Shown here: piece after piece, positions 51,427 to 63,027 of the stretch
Layout of the letters: each line of letters starts with the position of its first letter
Position numbering within the stretch: the stretch's first letter is position 1
Source of the DNA: Archegozetes longisetosus
Lineage: Eukaryota > Arthropoda > Arachnida > Sarcoptiformes > Trhypochthoniidae
Length of the DNA stretch: 64,000 nt
Assembly (NCBI GenBank): GCA_018873245.2
Contig: JAEMBT020000004.1
Location: forward strand, 12,904,418-12,968,417
Direction of reading: 5' to 3'
The notes under the pieces: generated by a model
Database searches by the model: none
What the model was told of the DNA's origin: nothing
The model's input: only the letters and a program-made list of their open reading frames with translations
Position numbers and translations under genes: made by a program

Positions 51427-51474
51427 AAGAGAGAGAGAGAGCGAGAGAGACAAACAGGCAGAGAGAAAGAGAGT
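51427..51474 (+). repeat. Imperfect GA tract
   Basis: GA-rich run with interruptions, next to mirrored element 10. Confidence 0.85.
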
Positions 51475-51487
51475 TGAGACCGAGATG

Positions 51488-51646
51488 TACTACAAGTGAG
51501 AGAACGTAAGTGACTGACTGTGATGCTGCTGCCGCCGCACTTAAGGCAAAACTGGCGATCGCTTCAAATGCAATCGTAATGCCTTATGGATAGGAATATG
51601 GGCAGATCATTATGCCAACAGTACTTCCAATCAAAGGAAGCCATTG
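51488..51646 (-). promoter_or_regulatory. Mirrored conserved element 10, right copy
   Basis: Partner of 11820-11985. Bordered by an imperfect GA tract (51427-51474) with no counterpart on the left. Confidence 0.7.
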
Positions 51647-52261
51647 CCGCTCTACTATACAAGTTAGATGCACAATATTAACTCGCAAAATATATAACAT
51701 AACCCATATATATATATAAAAGTTTTGGGTAGGAATTGGCATTAGCGCAGATGCGAGTGTGGTTTTTTAGTGATAAAAGAGTGGATGGAGTTATGCGAAA
51801 GGGGGAGATGTAAATGCCTCTTTTAAATAATCAATACTTTATAATGAGCTCTCATTTGAATATTCGTCAGAGACTGGTTCGCGAACAATCCTAAGTTTTT
51901 AAGCAAAACATTATTGAAATACCTTCAAAACATCTAGTTCTTATTTGAGCTAATCAATCAGAAACAGTCATTTGATTAGGTTAAAAATAGAGGTTTTCTT
52001 TTCAAATTTGTTGACTGAAAGCGTCGCTTTTAATAAATCTGGCAAAGTTTTCGTTATTTTTTTGTCAATCGCAAAAATATCAAAATTAATTATAATTTGA
52101 TTTGTAATGACCTCTGATATAAGAGTATCTGAAAAGCTCAGTCATTGTTTGCTTTCCATTAAAAGCAATCTTTTGAAGGCAAATACTACTAAATTGGTAG
52201 AGAGGCCAGACTGCAATATCATCTAATGGCTAATTTTCTTTTTTGTATTTTGACACTTAGA

Positions 52262-52690
52262 CAAAGCGTTAAGGTTTAAGCGACCAAAACTATAACATAA
52301 GTCGCATATCTTTTGCTTGAACGTTCAGTTCATAGTTTTTTGTTTGGACAAAATATTTTTCTCTCACCGCTAGTCATGTGAAAACAATCGAAAACTATGA
52401 AACAACAAAAAAGTGCTGCAAAATGCAATACCATAGTAAATTTATTGTGATAATGAATATTTGTGTTTAATTTGTATTTTGTTAGTACTTTCATTAATAA
52501 CTATCTCAATGCTCAATCAGTGATGCGACAATTGAATCACTTTTTTCACAATGAAATGCTTGTGCGAAAATCATTTTTTGGCATAAGACTACTAAATGCA
52601 AACTTAAGATTAACAAAATTTGTGAATGTAATCCATTGATGCGTTCGGTTGAAATGATTCTCACAATTTATGATAAGGCATTCCAATAAT
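52262..52690 (-). promoter_or_regulatory. Mirrored conserved element 9, right copy
   Basis: Partner of 10670-11060; the same five blocks in the same mirrored order. Confidence 0.7.
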
Positions 52691-53054
52691 TTGTCAGGAC
52701 ATCAACTTATGGCACTTCGAGTCTAGCGAATTACAAAAATATTGCAATACATTGGTTCTTGGCGACAAAATCAGTCATAGCTAAAACTTTTATATTAATC
52801 AATTAAACTTATTTCTTAAGTATTATATGAGAAATCAATTTTGATTATATGTACACAAACGGAGACTACTTGTATTGAAGTAAAAATACGTTTATATAAT
52901 AAAAAGTGTTGGATCACAATAATTTGGTTTCACACACACACCAAAAGGCATATTGATTTGTGCATATCATTACTGATTGACAGTATGATAATCATGTTCG
53001 ATCTCGTGGGATAACTTCAACTTAAAAACTACTATTTTCTGCGTGCTGTGTTGA

Positions 53055-53172
53055 TCGCACTCATGCCTATTTCACACATAACTCATGTTTATGCATAATT
53101 TGAGTCCATTCACGACTGAAAATCATTCCCACAATTATTATACGGACAACTTTGGAGGTCTAATTCAATTTG
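53055..53172 (-). promoter_or_regulatory. Mirrored conserved element 8, right copy
   Basis: Partner of 10175-10306. Confidence 0.6.
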
Positions 53173-53799
53173 GAAAGGAAACTAAAAATTGAGTCAAAAT
53201 CGATAATGCCTTTTGGAATGAAATACTAATATCAGTTTTTTGTCGTATTGTTAGCAATTATTTCTGATCCTTAACATTATATTCTCTACTATATGCTTGA
53301 GTAGTGGCGAGCACCACATCACTCATCACTTTTTGCTCTCATATATTCTGGTCAATGCGACAGGTGTTCAATAAATGGTCAGAAAAGATGCGATTCAAAG
53401 CAAAATAGATACAAAAATACAATTTCATAATAATGCGATCCTAAGACACCAGCGATAAGAATACTGCACTTTTAGGGAGCTCTACCAGACTCTAATATTT
53501 GTATTGTTGCGAATAGAGGCTTATTTCATATAATACTCATTACACTTAAACGAGAAACAGAATAAGACTGAAATCAATCGAAGGTCATCGAATCGACTAT
53601 ACTTTAAACTTTATAACATTTCTATTGAGATCTTTTTTCGAATCATATTGTTCATCTCAATCCGATAATTAAACGCTAGTTGTGGCGCAATTTTATTATA
53701 AAGATGTTGGGGTTTAGAGTGAGGTATATAATGAACAAAGTAAATGAATCGGCCAAATAAAAAGTAAACACACAACTGTTGAAATGATCGTGGAAATAG

Positions 53800-54010
53800 T
53801 GATAATGCAAATGAGAAATGACTCCCTCATGAGTCATCGCATCACATCACACATCAAAATGAGATCCGAACAGAGAAAAAGCAAGGACAAAATGGTTCAT
53901 ATGTTCATCACTGTTTGAGAGACATTTGAATAATGCAGTGTTTTGTTGCGCATCCAGTCGTCACTTGAAAGGCTAATAACAATGTCCATTATGTATGTTA
54001 ATTGTTGTCT
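53800..54010 (-). promoter_or_regulatory. Mirrored conserved element 7, right copy (moderate match)
   Basis: Partner of 9420-9660. Contains an ATGCAAAT octamer at 53805-53812. Confidence 0.4.
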
Positions 54011-55204
54011 GTAGTGGGCGTTAGGCTTCACTCAATGGATTACGTCTCATAAGCAATCGTCTCATAAGCAATCACGAGTAACTTATTAAATATAACTAAC
54101 TTAACAAAAATTGCAGTATTATATAACTTGCCTGCATTTTTGTAATCTTTTAAGACAAAATAAGTATATTTAACATTTTATGGTTTGTCGAACTTCAAAT
54201 TTTCGTCAACTAAGAGACACACTGAAACCATAGCAAAATTGTCGTCGTGGTTATCAGTGGTCCGCAATAAATAAGACTGAGTCTATTGTTATTAATTGAA
54301 ATAGCTTAATCTAACTGTAAGAAGTGAACAATGTTTTGTTAACATTGAACCACATAAGCTTATGCCTTATTGTTCGCCAAATTTAATTGCAACTTTCACG
54401 TATAATTGAATGACTTACTTTGTACTGAATAATCAGTCATTAATATCATAATTTGTTACGATTCAATGTACAGTAATGTAATGTCATACGATGGGCAACG
54501 CTTACCTGTCAATAAAAAAATATATTAATTTCAGTTGAACTTTGCAAAATATATATGTTTTGATTGAAATAACTGGAACAACTTTATATGAAAACATTTT
54601 AGTAATTTAAAGTGAGATATCTTCAATTTTTCCTTATTTAGTTTTAAAATGTTGAAACAATGTTTGGGCTAATAGGTCGTTTGCGATCTATGATGGCCAA
54701 AACTGAAACTACAAAAAATGGAGTTTATCTTTCTATTGAGTCGTTTGGTAAAACGTAAACATTTAAGTTAAGAACAAGTTTGGGTTTAATTTAAACTCTG
54801 TTTGGATTAACTAATATTCAAAATGAAAAGTATTCAGTTCTGTTCAAACTTATTTAAAGATAAAAGAAAATATATAAAATATGAGTCTTAGTAAATGCTT
54901 GGCCTCACTACAAAATGCTTGCATTTCTATCTATTATTTGATTTTTCTGGAGTAGTTTGAATTTAAAGAATACAAAAGCAGCCCTTAAGGCAAAAGTGGA
55001 TTTGAAGAGTAGAGAACAAATTGGATATATTGTTCGAAAGTAGTGACAAACTTTTCAATTGAATTGTGTATCACATATTATGTATTTGTCATCATAACGA
55101 ATACTAACGAATTGAACGCAATGCAAATCAGTCGTCTCTCTATCTCTGTCTACTGTTTAGCTACAGTACTGACTCTCTTCTATTCCTAAGTAATTGACTG
55201 ACTT

Positions 55205-55338
55205 TCACATCTCGTATTCTCAATATAAGAGTATATGCGTTATAGCAGTGAATTGTCAGTCAGAAAAGGCAAATATGCACATTCAAAATGACCATCACAT
55301 GAATTGCATCATATTTTGTCACATCAACCAATTTGCAA
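55205..55338 (-). promoter_or_regulatory. Mirrored conserved element 6, right copy
   Basis: Partner of 8228-8362. An ATGCAAAT octamer lies nearby at 55121, and the left copy has octamers at 8423 and 8448. Confidence 0.65.
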
Positions 55339-56727
55339 GGCTAAGTATGTGAAGAACAAAGACCACAAAATGTGAAGCATACAAAATGACTGTAAAAAGA
55401 CATTGAGATTGAAAATAATATCTCATGTTTTGTCGAACGAAGTGATCGCATATTCTATTGCATACTAAGAAGAAATGAGACATCTCACTTAAAACCAACA
55501 CTAATTATGAGATGTCCCTCAAAAGTATGTTCAGATAATTGTGTATCTGTTGTAACAATTGATTATTGTGGAAAAGTCAACAAAATGGGAAATAACAAAT
55601 TTGATGCTCTTTGTGACAAAACTTTGGTCCTGACATAACGTTTGATATGCACATATACTTCAAATTCTGTATTACATGGAAAAGAAATAGTGTAAGCAAT
55701 TGACAGCCATGTCATCATTTGCTTTAAGCAAAACAATGTCTGGCAATCAGTTCTACAAATGCAAAAATGACCAAAAACGCGAACAAACGCATTTCAGAAG
55801 AATGCAAACCATTCCTTTGGTTCACTTTCTTCTTCTTCTTGTTGTGCTGATGCAGAACATGTCATGCATTATAGCCTGAGGCAGAATACATGTTACGTTA
55901 TGTGAATATTTGAGAAAATTCATGTATTGAAGTGCAAAAATGTAATATTGACTTTATTTGTACATTCTTATATATTGTCGCACATATTCTCGTACGACTC
56001 TCTCTATTGACCAAACTCTCCATACATTCACTGCTAACGAAAGTTAAAAACGCAATTCATCGCGAAAAGTGTTCAATTCTACTTTGATTTAATTCAAAAA
56101 GTTATTTCACTTATAGAGTAATTGACATTAAAATAGAATGGGATACGCGAACATTTTCCTATTCTTATTTGTTTTGAAGCGAATTAAATCGGCTTTTGCC
56201 GCACTTATACAAACATCGGTGTGGCATCATTAGCAGTGCATCATTACCGCTGTCAGCCGACAATGAATACATTCGTCGTAAATGCAAAGGAAATTGAAAT
56301 TGGAGTCAATTCCAGCACTCAATTATCACGAGTGTGAAAAAATGCATAAAAAAATCCTCATTTACCTGACGCACAAAATAAAAAAAACAAGACTTTCGGC
56401 GATTTAAATAAACAAACTGAAACTGTTTTCTGTTTGTTTTATTTTGATTTTAAATTGGAATCGCGTGCATGCAATCGATCGCACGAATATTGTGTCAATT
56501 TTTTTCCTTAATAATAATTTTCAAAATCGATTCTTTTCTCAATAAATCAGATACATTTTTCATATTAGTTTTTTCAGTCCATTATCACATAATATTATAT
56601 GAAAGTGAAAATAAGTTTGAAAATCAGATATTTTCAATGATTCAACTTTTACTATTGATATGCGTCAATGAATTTAAGTTGCATTAGAAAAAGAAATGTA
56701 GTGGTATTACAGTCCAAACTAAGTTTT

Positions 56728-57145
56728 GTCAGTCAAATGCATCGAATAAGTCAAAGGAAATTAGAGAGTATTGCAAATGTTGTTCTGGCAAATCAGATAC
56801 AGCGCCACTCAAGTCAATAGTTATGTTTAGCGAGGATAAGATGTGCGAAAGCGTCACTTTGATTATAATAATTATGGTTAGAGTCGTCGACGTGACGCTT
56901 AACATAATGTTAACTGAGAAAATGTCCGAATGCTTGCATGTCATCAATTGGGAACGAGTTCTTTACCGACAAAGACTCTCGTCTAGAGAGAAATGCAGTG
57001 AAAATTGAAAAAGTAGCACAAAAAACAATCGCATGTCAGTCAGGCATAAATATGAATGAAGTGAACGCATGCATAACGGAATCAACAGTTGTTACGATGA
57101 CATAAGCCCTGCATCACACTAGAAGTAAATATTGAATTTATGAAT
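56728..57145 (-). promoter_or_regulatory. Mirrored conserved element 5, right copy (near-identical tracts)
   Basis: Partner of 6040-6482. The 103-base identical run is 56839-56941. Between the identical runs the two copies differ by substitutions and indels. Confidence 0.75.
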
Positions 57146-57567
57146 ACTCTTTCATCATAAGGTAACTTATATGTGAATATGCATGTTATATCAATTACAT
57201 AATATGGTTGTAGCACGCAATAAATGGCAGCATATAATAAATTGTGTGCGAATGGAAAAAATGATTTACTGTTAAAAATATTAACTTCCATTGTATAACA
57301 TTTATAAAGAAGCAAATCATACCTTATCTAACTATTATTTAAGATACTGTTCATAGTGTTAATGGATTGATAGTCTCAGTCTAGCAGGAGATTTATACGT
57401 CTACAAATCTAACATTTGATAATAAGCTATTTGATTGTCTGTATTTGACATCATTTTCATTCTTTTTAACATTGTTGATGATCTCTAATAATTGTTAAGT
57501 TGTTGTGAGCGAGTCGTACAGACAAAGACCGACAGACAAACAGACAGACGAGAGAGAGAAAGCTCCA

Positions 57568-57625
57568 GCACTTCATTGATATGACATGAACGGAAGTTGA
57601 GTTCACTTATTGTCGAAGTGATGCC
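57568..57625 (-). promoter_or_regulatory. Mirrored conserved element 4, right copy
   Basis: Partner of 5548-5600; next to a short GA tract at 57550. Confidence 0.5.
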
Positions 57626-58404
57626 CCATTTATATGGAACTCTGTTATCAAAACTGTACTACAATTCTTGTTCAGTCCAATGATTGCGATTATAATTTAG
57701 CAGTTAATGAAGAAAAATTTAGAGCCACTGTCTAAGACATACGTTTAGCTTTGATCATAAGTCAGTTGAGGAGATAGTGCCATAACTTAATGTTCAGAAC
57801 TTAATAAGAAATGTTCTTATAAGCAGAAATTTTTGTAAGTTTTGTGCATTAAATCATAAGACTTCCTAAAGACATTTTTGTTAAGCCACAAATTATATCT
57901 TTTGAAACAAATGATTGCTACTAACAAACTGACATTTTTCTATGAATGTTAGCTTCAATTTTATTGCACTACAAATCAACTCAAGTATTATTACGTCTGA
58001 GACAAATCATTGCAAATCATAAAAATCACATTATTATCGATACTAATCATTCTCTTTATAATTGATTAAATAAACTAAACTTAATTGTTTTATCACAGTT
58101 TCCAACTTGTTTGTATGAAATCAAAATTGAATTTGATTTAACTTTTAGTTAACAGAACTGTTTGCAAATTTGGTACATTCTCAAAATTGTCTTATTTCAA
58201 ATTATCCTCGTATGTATTACAACAGTGCGATTAACAAATAAATGTATTGAACATATAAACTATTTTGTAAATTTAGTTTTCGAAATGCACTTTTCTGTCT
58301 CCTAAAAACAATTACAACAATTAGTGGACAGAAGTAATAATTGAATTCGTACTATTTGTAGAATTGGAATAATTGAATATTGAATTAAATGTAACGATAT
58401 ATGT

Positions 58405-58750
58405 ATGTGTTTGGCTTTTGCTCGGCTTTGGCACGCATACATAAATAAATTAATGAAAACTTCAGTAGCGCACAAACAAAATGCACAAAATTGTGATACC
58501 TTTGGGAAATTTAAAGTTTGCTTCTGTCAGAACATTACTATTATATGCCATCAAAATATAACAACGAATATATGGCAATACAGACTGAACCGTATGTATA
58601 AGGCACATATACAACAATGGCATCAGTTATGAACTCTAGTACTCCATCTGCTTCACGAATTTTATGTCAATACTTGCGAATAGAGGATCATAAAAATTTG
58701 TGATCTGAACGTGAGGCGCAAAACTTAACTTTGCAATCACTGCAATCACT
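58405..58750 (-). promoter_or_regulatory. Mirrored conserved element 3, right copy
   Basis: Partner of 4081-4385, with the same internal order of blocks and a longer spacer between them. Confidence 0.7.
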
Positions 58751-59109
58751 AACAAAAAAGCTGACATCAAATGATGGCATCGATTATTAACTTTATATTT
58801 CCTAATGTTTACTTATCATTATTTTATAATCATTTACAAAAAAGTTATTATTGTCGATCTGCAATGAAAAACATTGAATCACAATCGTTTGATTGAAATA
58901 GAAATTATTTATTATTCAATATAAAGTAATTTAGTTTGCAATAAACTCACAGTGAAACTCATATACAATTGTAATAATCTTCATATTAGTTGGAGTAAAA
59001 TGGCGCAGAGAATGTATTCTCAACTCTAATATTGAGATTACGCTCCATTTCACGTAATTGACAAAAATATGAAATTTTTGCTCTTTTTCTCTTACTCTCC
59101 GATTCAATA

Positions 59110-59150
59110 ATCTCACAAATGACTGACTGCAAAATGAATGCAATTTGAGC
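59110..59150 (-). promoter_or_regulatory. Mirrored conserved element 2, right copy
   Basis: Partner of 3695-3740. CTCACAAATG and GACTGCAAAATGAATGCAAT are shared in reverse complement. Confidence 0.5.
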
Positions 59151-59427
59151 GCCGCTAAACATAAAATATATTCACATCTTCGAAGATCATATTTGCAACT
59201 ATAATACCAGACTCTCTAATGTTGGACCATTATGAAAAGTGTCGAAAATTAATGCGATATACTATTTGCGAGTTAATATCATATAAAGAATTGGACTAAA
59301 ATATAAGTCTAAAATGTAGAGTCGGTTTCATATTGAATTGTTGTGTCAAATTGCATCTAAATATAGGTCGACAGAGTTTAGTGTATATGAGTTTGAGAGC
59401 TATTTCGATATTGATATTACCTTACAT

Positions 59428-59471
59428 TAGATATTAGAGCGTTTGTGAGTGCGAGAGTGAGGCACAAACAG

Positions 59472-59516
<45 letters not shown>

Positions 59517-59665
59517 CAAATTGCATCGAAAAACTAAGTGATAGAGTAGTGCCATAAGTGATATCAAAGCTGTTCCACTATTGAGACGCACATAAATTAC
59601 AAGTGTCAGCAAATAAATTACATTTGAACAGTTAAAATGAGTATTAGACCCAATGAAAGATGAGA
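59428..59665 (-). promoter_or_regulatory. Mirrored conserved element 1, right copy
   Basis: Partner of 3219-3450, with the identical 128-base core at 59506-59633. It lies about 9 kb upstream of gene B, as its partner lies about 9 kb upstream of gene A. Confidence 0.75.
59476..59511 (+). repeat. GA microsatellite at the edge of mirrored element 1
   Basis: Pure (GA)n of about 36 bases. The mirrored position (about 3383-3400) is an interrupted CTCTCTTTCTGTCTC run, so this tract probably grew from a conserved seed. Confidence 0.95.
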
Positions 59666-62088
59666 GTAATTGATCATAACTGAGACAATATTGCTATTGA
59701 CAACATTGAAAGCTACTTCTAAATTTAAATTGCGGACACTTGTATATTCATTTTTAGGTGACACCATTGAATGACAGTTACCCGCAATGAAGTAGAAATA
59801 AATGATCACACTCTATGACCGATAATCTAAAGATTATGGAATCCGATTATCCAGTTTTGGCCGCAATTAATCAATTTGAGGCAGCTTGTTTTATAAAATC
59901 TTACACACCAGATATGACAATCACTGAATGCTTGATAGCGTGATTGCAAATCGTTTGCCACTTAAAAGCTCTTTTAACTTAAGCATTGAATTAGACAAAT
60001 ATTCATTTTTGATGTGGAACGCACGCAATTTCACATTTTCATATTTGTCATTAGATCCTTCGCGCAACACATTTACTTTGAATGCAATCATGTCGTGCAA
60101 AGCATTAAACATTTGTTTCTTTTTATAGTAATTCTAGTATTTCCATATAGAAAGATAGTTATCAGTTGCCATCACTCGTATGAACCAGTATTACATATTT
60201 GCGTGTATTCTTCACTTATACCATTGTAGTGCTGAACCATTTAGTCATTCAAAATGAGAGGTCAAATGTATGGTTAAATAGATGGTAATACTATTAAAGG
60301 TCATTATTATATAATAATTGAATTGCCCATAAAATACTAATATTAATGCATTTGAGATGCATTCATAAAACACTTGTACTAACAGAATGTAAAAGTTATA
60401 AGTAAATGGATGTCACATCAATTGGAATAAACAATTTTCTATATTAGTATAATATTATTACATCTACTTATTATTATCATTGTCTCAAAGGGCATAAGCG
60501 GCTAGAAATTCAGATAAAATAAAACACGAATGCATTGCGAAAGTCTTGCATTACTTGTATTACTATCGATACATAGCATGTGTCGAGTATTTATTATACT
60601 AATAAACTAACGAAACGGTCTAACTTATTGTCAAACCAATCTTCAATCATTATTCTTTAAGTATGAATTCAATACATTTATCCGAACTAATACTAAAAAT
60701 GATTTCAATCGTAAGTTCATAAACCATCATAAATAATATGACTATTAGAATAAGTCAATAGCTTAGTCGACATTTTTAGGGTCTTTAAGGATCATAAAAT
60801 ATTACTCTAAAACTTTTATATTAATTATTAGAATGAGCTTAGCAAATACAGATATACGCGATCGAACAGCTTTAAAAGTTTAAACACTTAAGAAACAATA
60901 TAGACATGAGTTATATATTTGTGAATGGAGTCAATTTATTTCTAATTTAACTATTTCGAATATGGACACCAATAATGCTTTGAATGTTTTATCAAGAACC
61001 AGTTCACTATTGTTGAGTACTGCAATCTTACAGCTCAATCAGACACTTTCAAAAACCAATTAATTACAGAAAACATATTAAGACTTTGCAGTTCATTGAA
61101 AATTTCCTAATAACTCAATAATGAAAGCATTTTTTTCTATCGGTTGTTCGCAATTTAATTGAAAAATGTTCGCTTCACTCGAATGAACTCTAAAATAAAA
61201 TACTAAAAAATTTGAGTGTAAACAAAAGCAATCTTAAGGAAAAACTTTGAGGCTTTTCTTTATTAAAATAAGTTCACTTTAACTTTTAGTGTTTGAGTAA
61301 AATTGGTTTTAAATGTGACAATATTAATCACACCGTATGATCAAATTTAAGTTTTGTTGTACTGAGTCAGGTTAGTGATCGTTATATCGTGATTTGTGCG
61401 CTTCACGTGATTTCTCATGTGATCGTATGTTTTCATGTTTTCTTTTTGTTTATCTGGCTCATTCAAGTTTGATATGATATGTAAACGGTAAGTAGAATAC
61501 ACTTATCGACAGTTAATGGGTTTCATATATTTCATCTGAAACTGAGACTTTGAACTGTAGTGAAGCCAATTGTAAGGCATTTCTATAAGAAAATACTCGT
61601 AGAAGGCCGAATTAAGTTGATTAAGTCAGTTAGTTTTACTATTTGCGACGCGCAATTTCTAACACGTTTAATAAGCGAATATCTGCACACATATGCTTTG
61701 TTCGTATTTTTCAGTAATTGTCTCTATCGTCAGATATAGTAATTGAGCTGAATTTAGTTTTAATATTTGGTTTGCAATACTGTAACTAATCTGACCTCAA
61801 ACGTTGCTTTACTATTTGTCGATTAATATAAAACAAACTGCAAATTCGTTATCTCCAGCCAAGATAAGTTTATCACTGAGTACGATTTGTTTATTTCAAA
61901 AGAACAAATTGTGTTCATTTTTACGGTTGGCAACTATGCGTCTAGATTAACAACAGGACAAGAGACAAGACCAGTTCATATAAATTAAACTGACTTTTTG
62001 CGAACTGCTTCACACAAATGCTAGTTGCGATTTGAGCGAACAGTCGTTTGATTCAGTCTGATTTATTCATAATTAGCTATTAATTTGA
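59666..62088. other. Region between the duplication edge and the RING-LC8 gene
   Basis: No gene recognised. Patches with higher complexity at 59970-60110 and 60520-60600 have only vague similarity to the left flank near 2.55 kb. The last 110 bases hold the candidate promoter and 5' UTR of the RING-LC8 gene. Confidence 0.5.
61979..62014 (+). promoter_or_regulatory. Candidate core promoter of the RING-LC8 gene
   Basis: TATAAATTAA begins at 61979 and an initiator-like TTCACA has its A at 62012, about 33 bases downstream. The ATG follows 77 bases later. The spacing is reasonable for a TATA promoter, but TATA-like strings are common in this DNA. Confidence 0.3.
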
Positions 62089-62601
62089 ATGCCTGGTTAT
62101 GATAAATCTCGGTTTGTAAACCTAAGTCAAAGAGAGCACGACGAGTTCACGTGTGGAATATGTTTTCAGATATTCAATAATCCAATAGTAGTTCCGTGTT
62201 GTCGACATACCTATTGCTACCACTGTATAGTTGAGTGGTTAAACAATAATACTTCGTGTCCTAATGATAGAACTCGATTAATGAGAGGTCAATTATATGA
62301 TCCGCAAAGATTGGTACTTAATCTGTTGGCGAAACTACAAATTCATTGCGATTTTCATTCGAAAGGATGCGATACTATTATAGACTTGGAACGTCTCGAA
62401 CTACATGTATCGAACTGTAAGTTCAATCCCGAAAGAAAATGCACTCAATGCGGGCTCAAAATGGGTGAAGAGTCGCACGATTGTCTCAATGGTTTAAAAT
62501 CACTCAATTCAAGGCTAAACAATGAAATGATTGAACTTAAAAATGAAATCCAAAGACTGAAGAAAGATATAGAGTCATTAAGTGAAAACAAACATGAATA
62601 T
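62089..62601 (+). CDS. RING-LC8 gene exon 1 (RING, zinc fingers, coiled coil)
   Basis: Codes for residues 1-171. ATG 62089 gives MPGYDKSRFVNL, matching the start of NRDP1 proteins. It ends ...ENKHEY at donor TAT|GTGAGTG. If the intron is retained, translation reads only five more codons (VSASY) and stops at 62619, giving a 176-residue RING-only protein. Confidence 0.88.
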
Positions 62602-63027
62602 GTGAGTGCGAGCTATTAGTGTTTATTTGTTGATCACAAAACACTTGTTACAATACGAACTTTATTTTCACTCATTTAGGATCACATAAGCGAAGTGATG
62701 GCTTCCGCCAGGAGAAGAATCAGTTATCCAGAAATTACTTATTGCTCAATGCCATCAACACTCAGAATGAAAGCAATCAACAAATCGAGAGAAGCGATTC
62801 AGTCGTTTGATTCATATTTGGAAATATCAACATTTTTGAATTCAGAATTCAATGAAGAGGGCGATCGTAAATGGTATGCAATCGCACACGCAATACATTG
62901 CGGAGAATCTATGGTTATCAATGAAAATGGATATATTGACCTAAAATTCGGTCAACTCAGAATAGCTATATTCTCTGCCGGTAGTAAAATGTCCAGTTTG
63001 ACAACTGCTACCATTATTGCCAATTGA
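62089..63027 (+). CDS. RING-zinc finger-coiled coil-LC8-like fusion protein, two exons
   Basis: Predicted RING-type E3 ubiquitin ligase of 286 residues, from exons 62089-62601 and 62680-63027 joined in phase 0. The N-terminus resembles NRDP1/RNF41 (GYD..RF start). C3HC3D RING ligands: C22, C25, C38, H40, C43, C46, C57, D60. A TRAF/SIAH-like zinc region follows with C87, C94, H106, C110, then C118, C121, H130, C132. A coiled coil spans about 136-166. In exon 2, residues about 196-275 resemble dynein light chain LC8: EF...W at the helix 2/strand 1 region and FGQLRIAIFSAG against LC8 LGQVAILLFKSG. The NRDP1 C-terminal domain that binds USP8 in vertebrates is absent. Inferred role: ubiquitin ligation with dimerisation or adaptor contact through the LC8-like part. 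A single-gene model is favoured over two genes because the frame, donor GTGAGT and acceptor TTTAG all fit. Possible polyA signals at 63379 and 63580. Confidence 0.8.
62602..62679 (+). other. 78-bp phase-0 intron of the RING-LC8 gene
   Basis: Donor GTGAGTG, pyrimidine-rich run before acceptor CATTTAG. An in-frame stop (TAG at 62617) inside the intron means that LC8-domain production depends on splicing. Confidence 0.8.
62680..63027 (+). CDS. RING-LC8 gene exon 2 (dynein light chain-like domain)
   Basis: Codes for residues 172-286, starting DHISEVMASARRRISYPEIT and ending at TGA 63025-63027. The region MPSTLRMKAINKSREAIQSF onward lines up with LC8 helices 1-2. The last 29 residues of the domain (from HCGESMV to FSAG) align without gaps to LC8 from NFGSYV to FKSG. 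Conserved: EF, W, G-Q, I, F, terminal G. Changed: most peptide-groove residues (T67 to V, Y65 to S, Y75 to D, Y77 to K by LC8 numbering). Confidence 0.75.
   Translation, partial: DHISEVMASARRRISYPEITYCSMPSTLRMKAINKSREAIQSFDSYLEISTFLNSEFNEEGDRKWYAIAHAIHCGESMVINENGYIDLKFGQLRIAIFSAGSKMSSLTTATIIAN

Larger units (their letters stand above)
3219..59665. repeat. Large inverted duplication (two mirrored arms)
   Basis: Arms of about 25-28 kb meet around 31.2 kb. Support: two complete paralogous genes on opposite strands plus at least 17 non-coding islands in mirrored order. The sum of paired coordinates drifts between about 59.4 and 63.6 kb, showing unequal insertions and deletions since the event. 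Between islands the arms are no longer alignable by eye, so the duplication is old. Confidence 0.85.

Noticed and set aside
3219..59665. The inverted arrangement as an assembly artefact (a haplotype joined in reverse)
   Set aside because: The arms differ by many silent substitutions, indels and unalignable introns, far too diverged for alleles.
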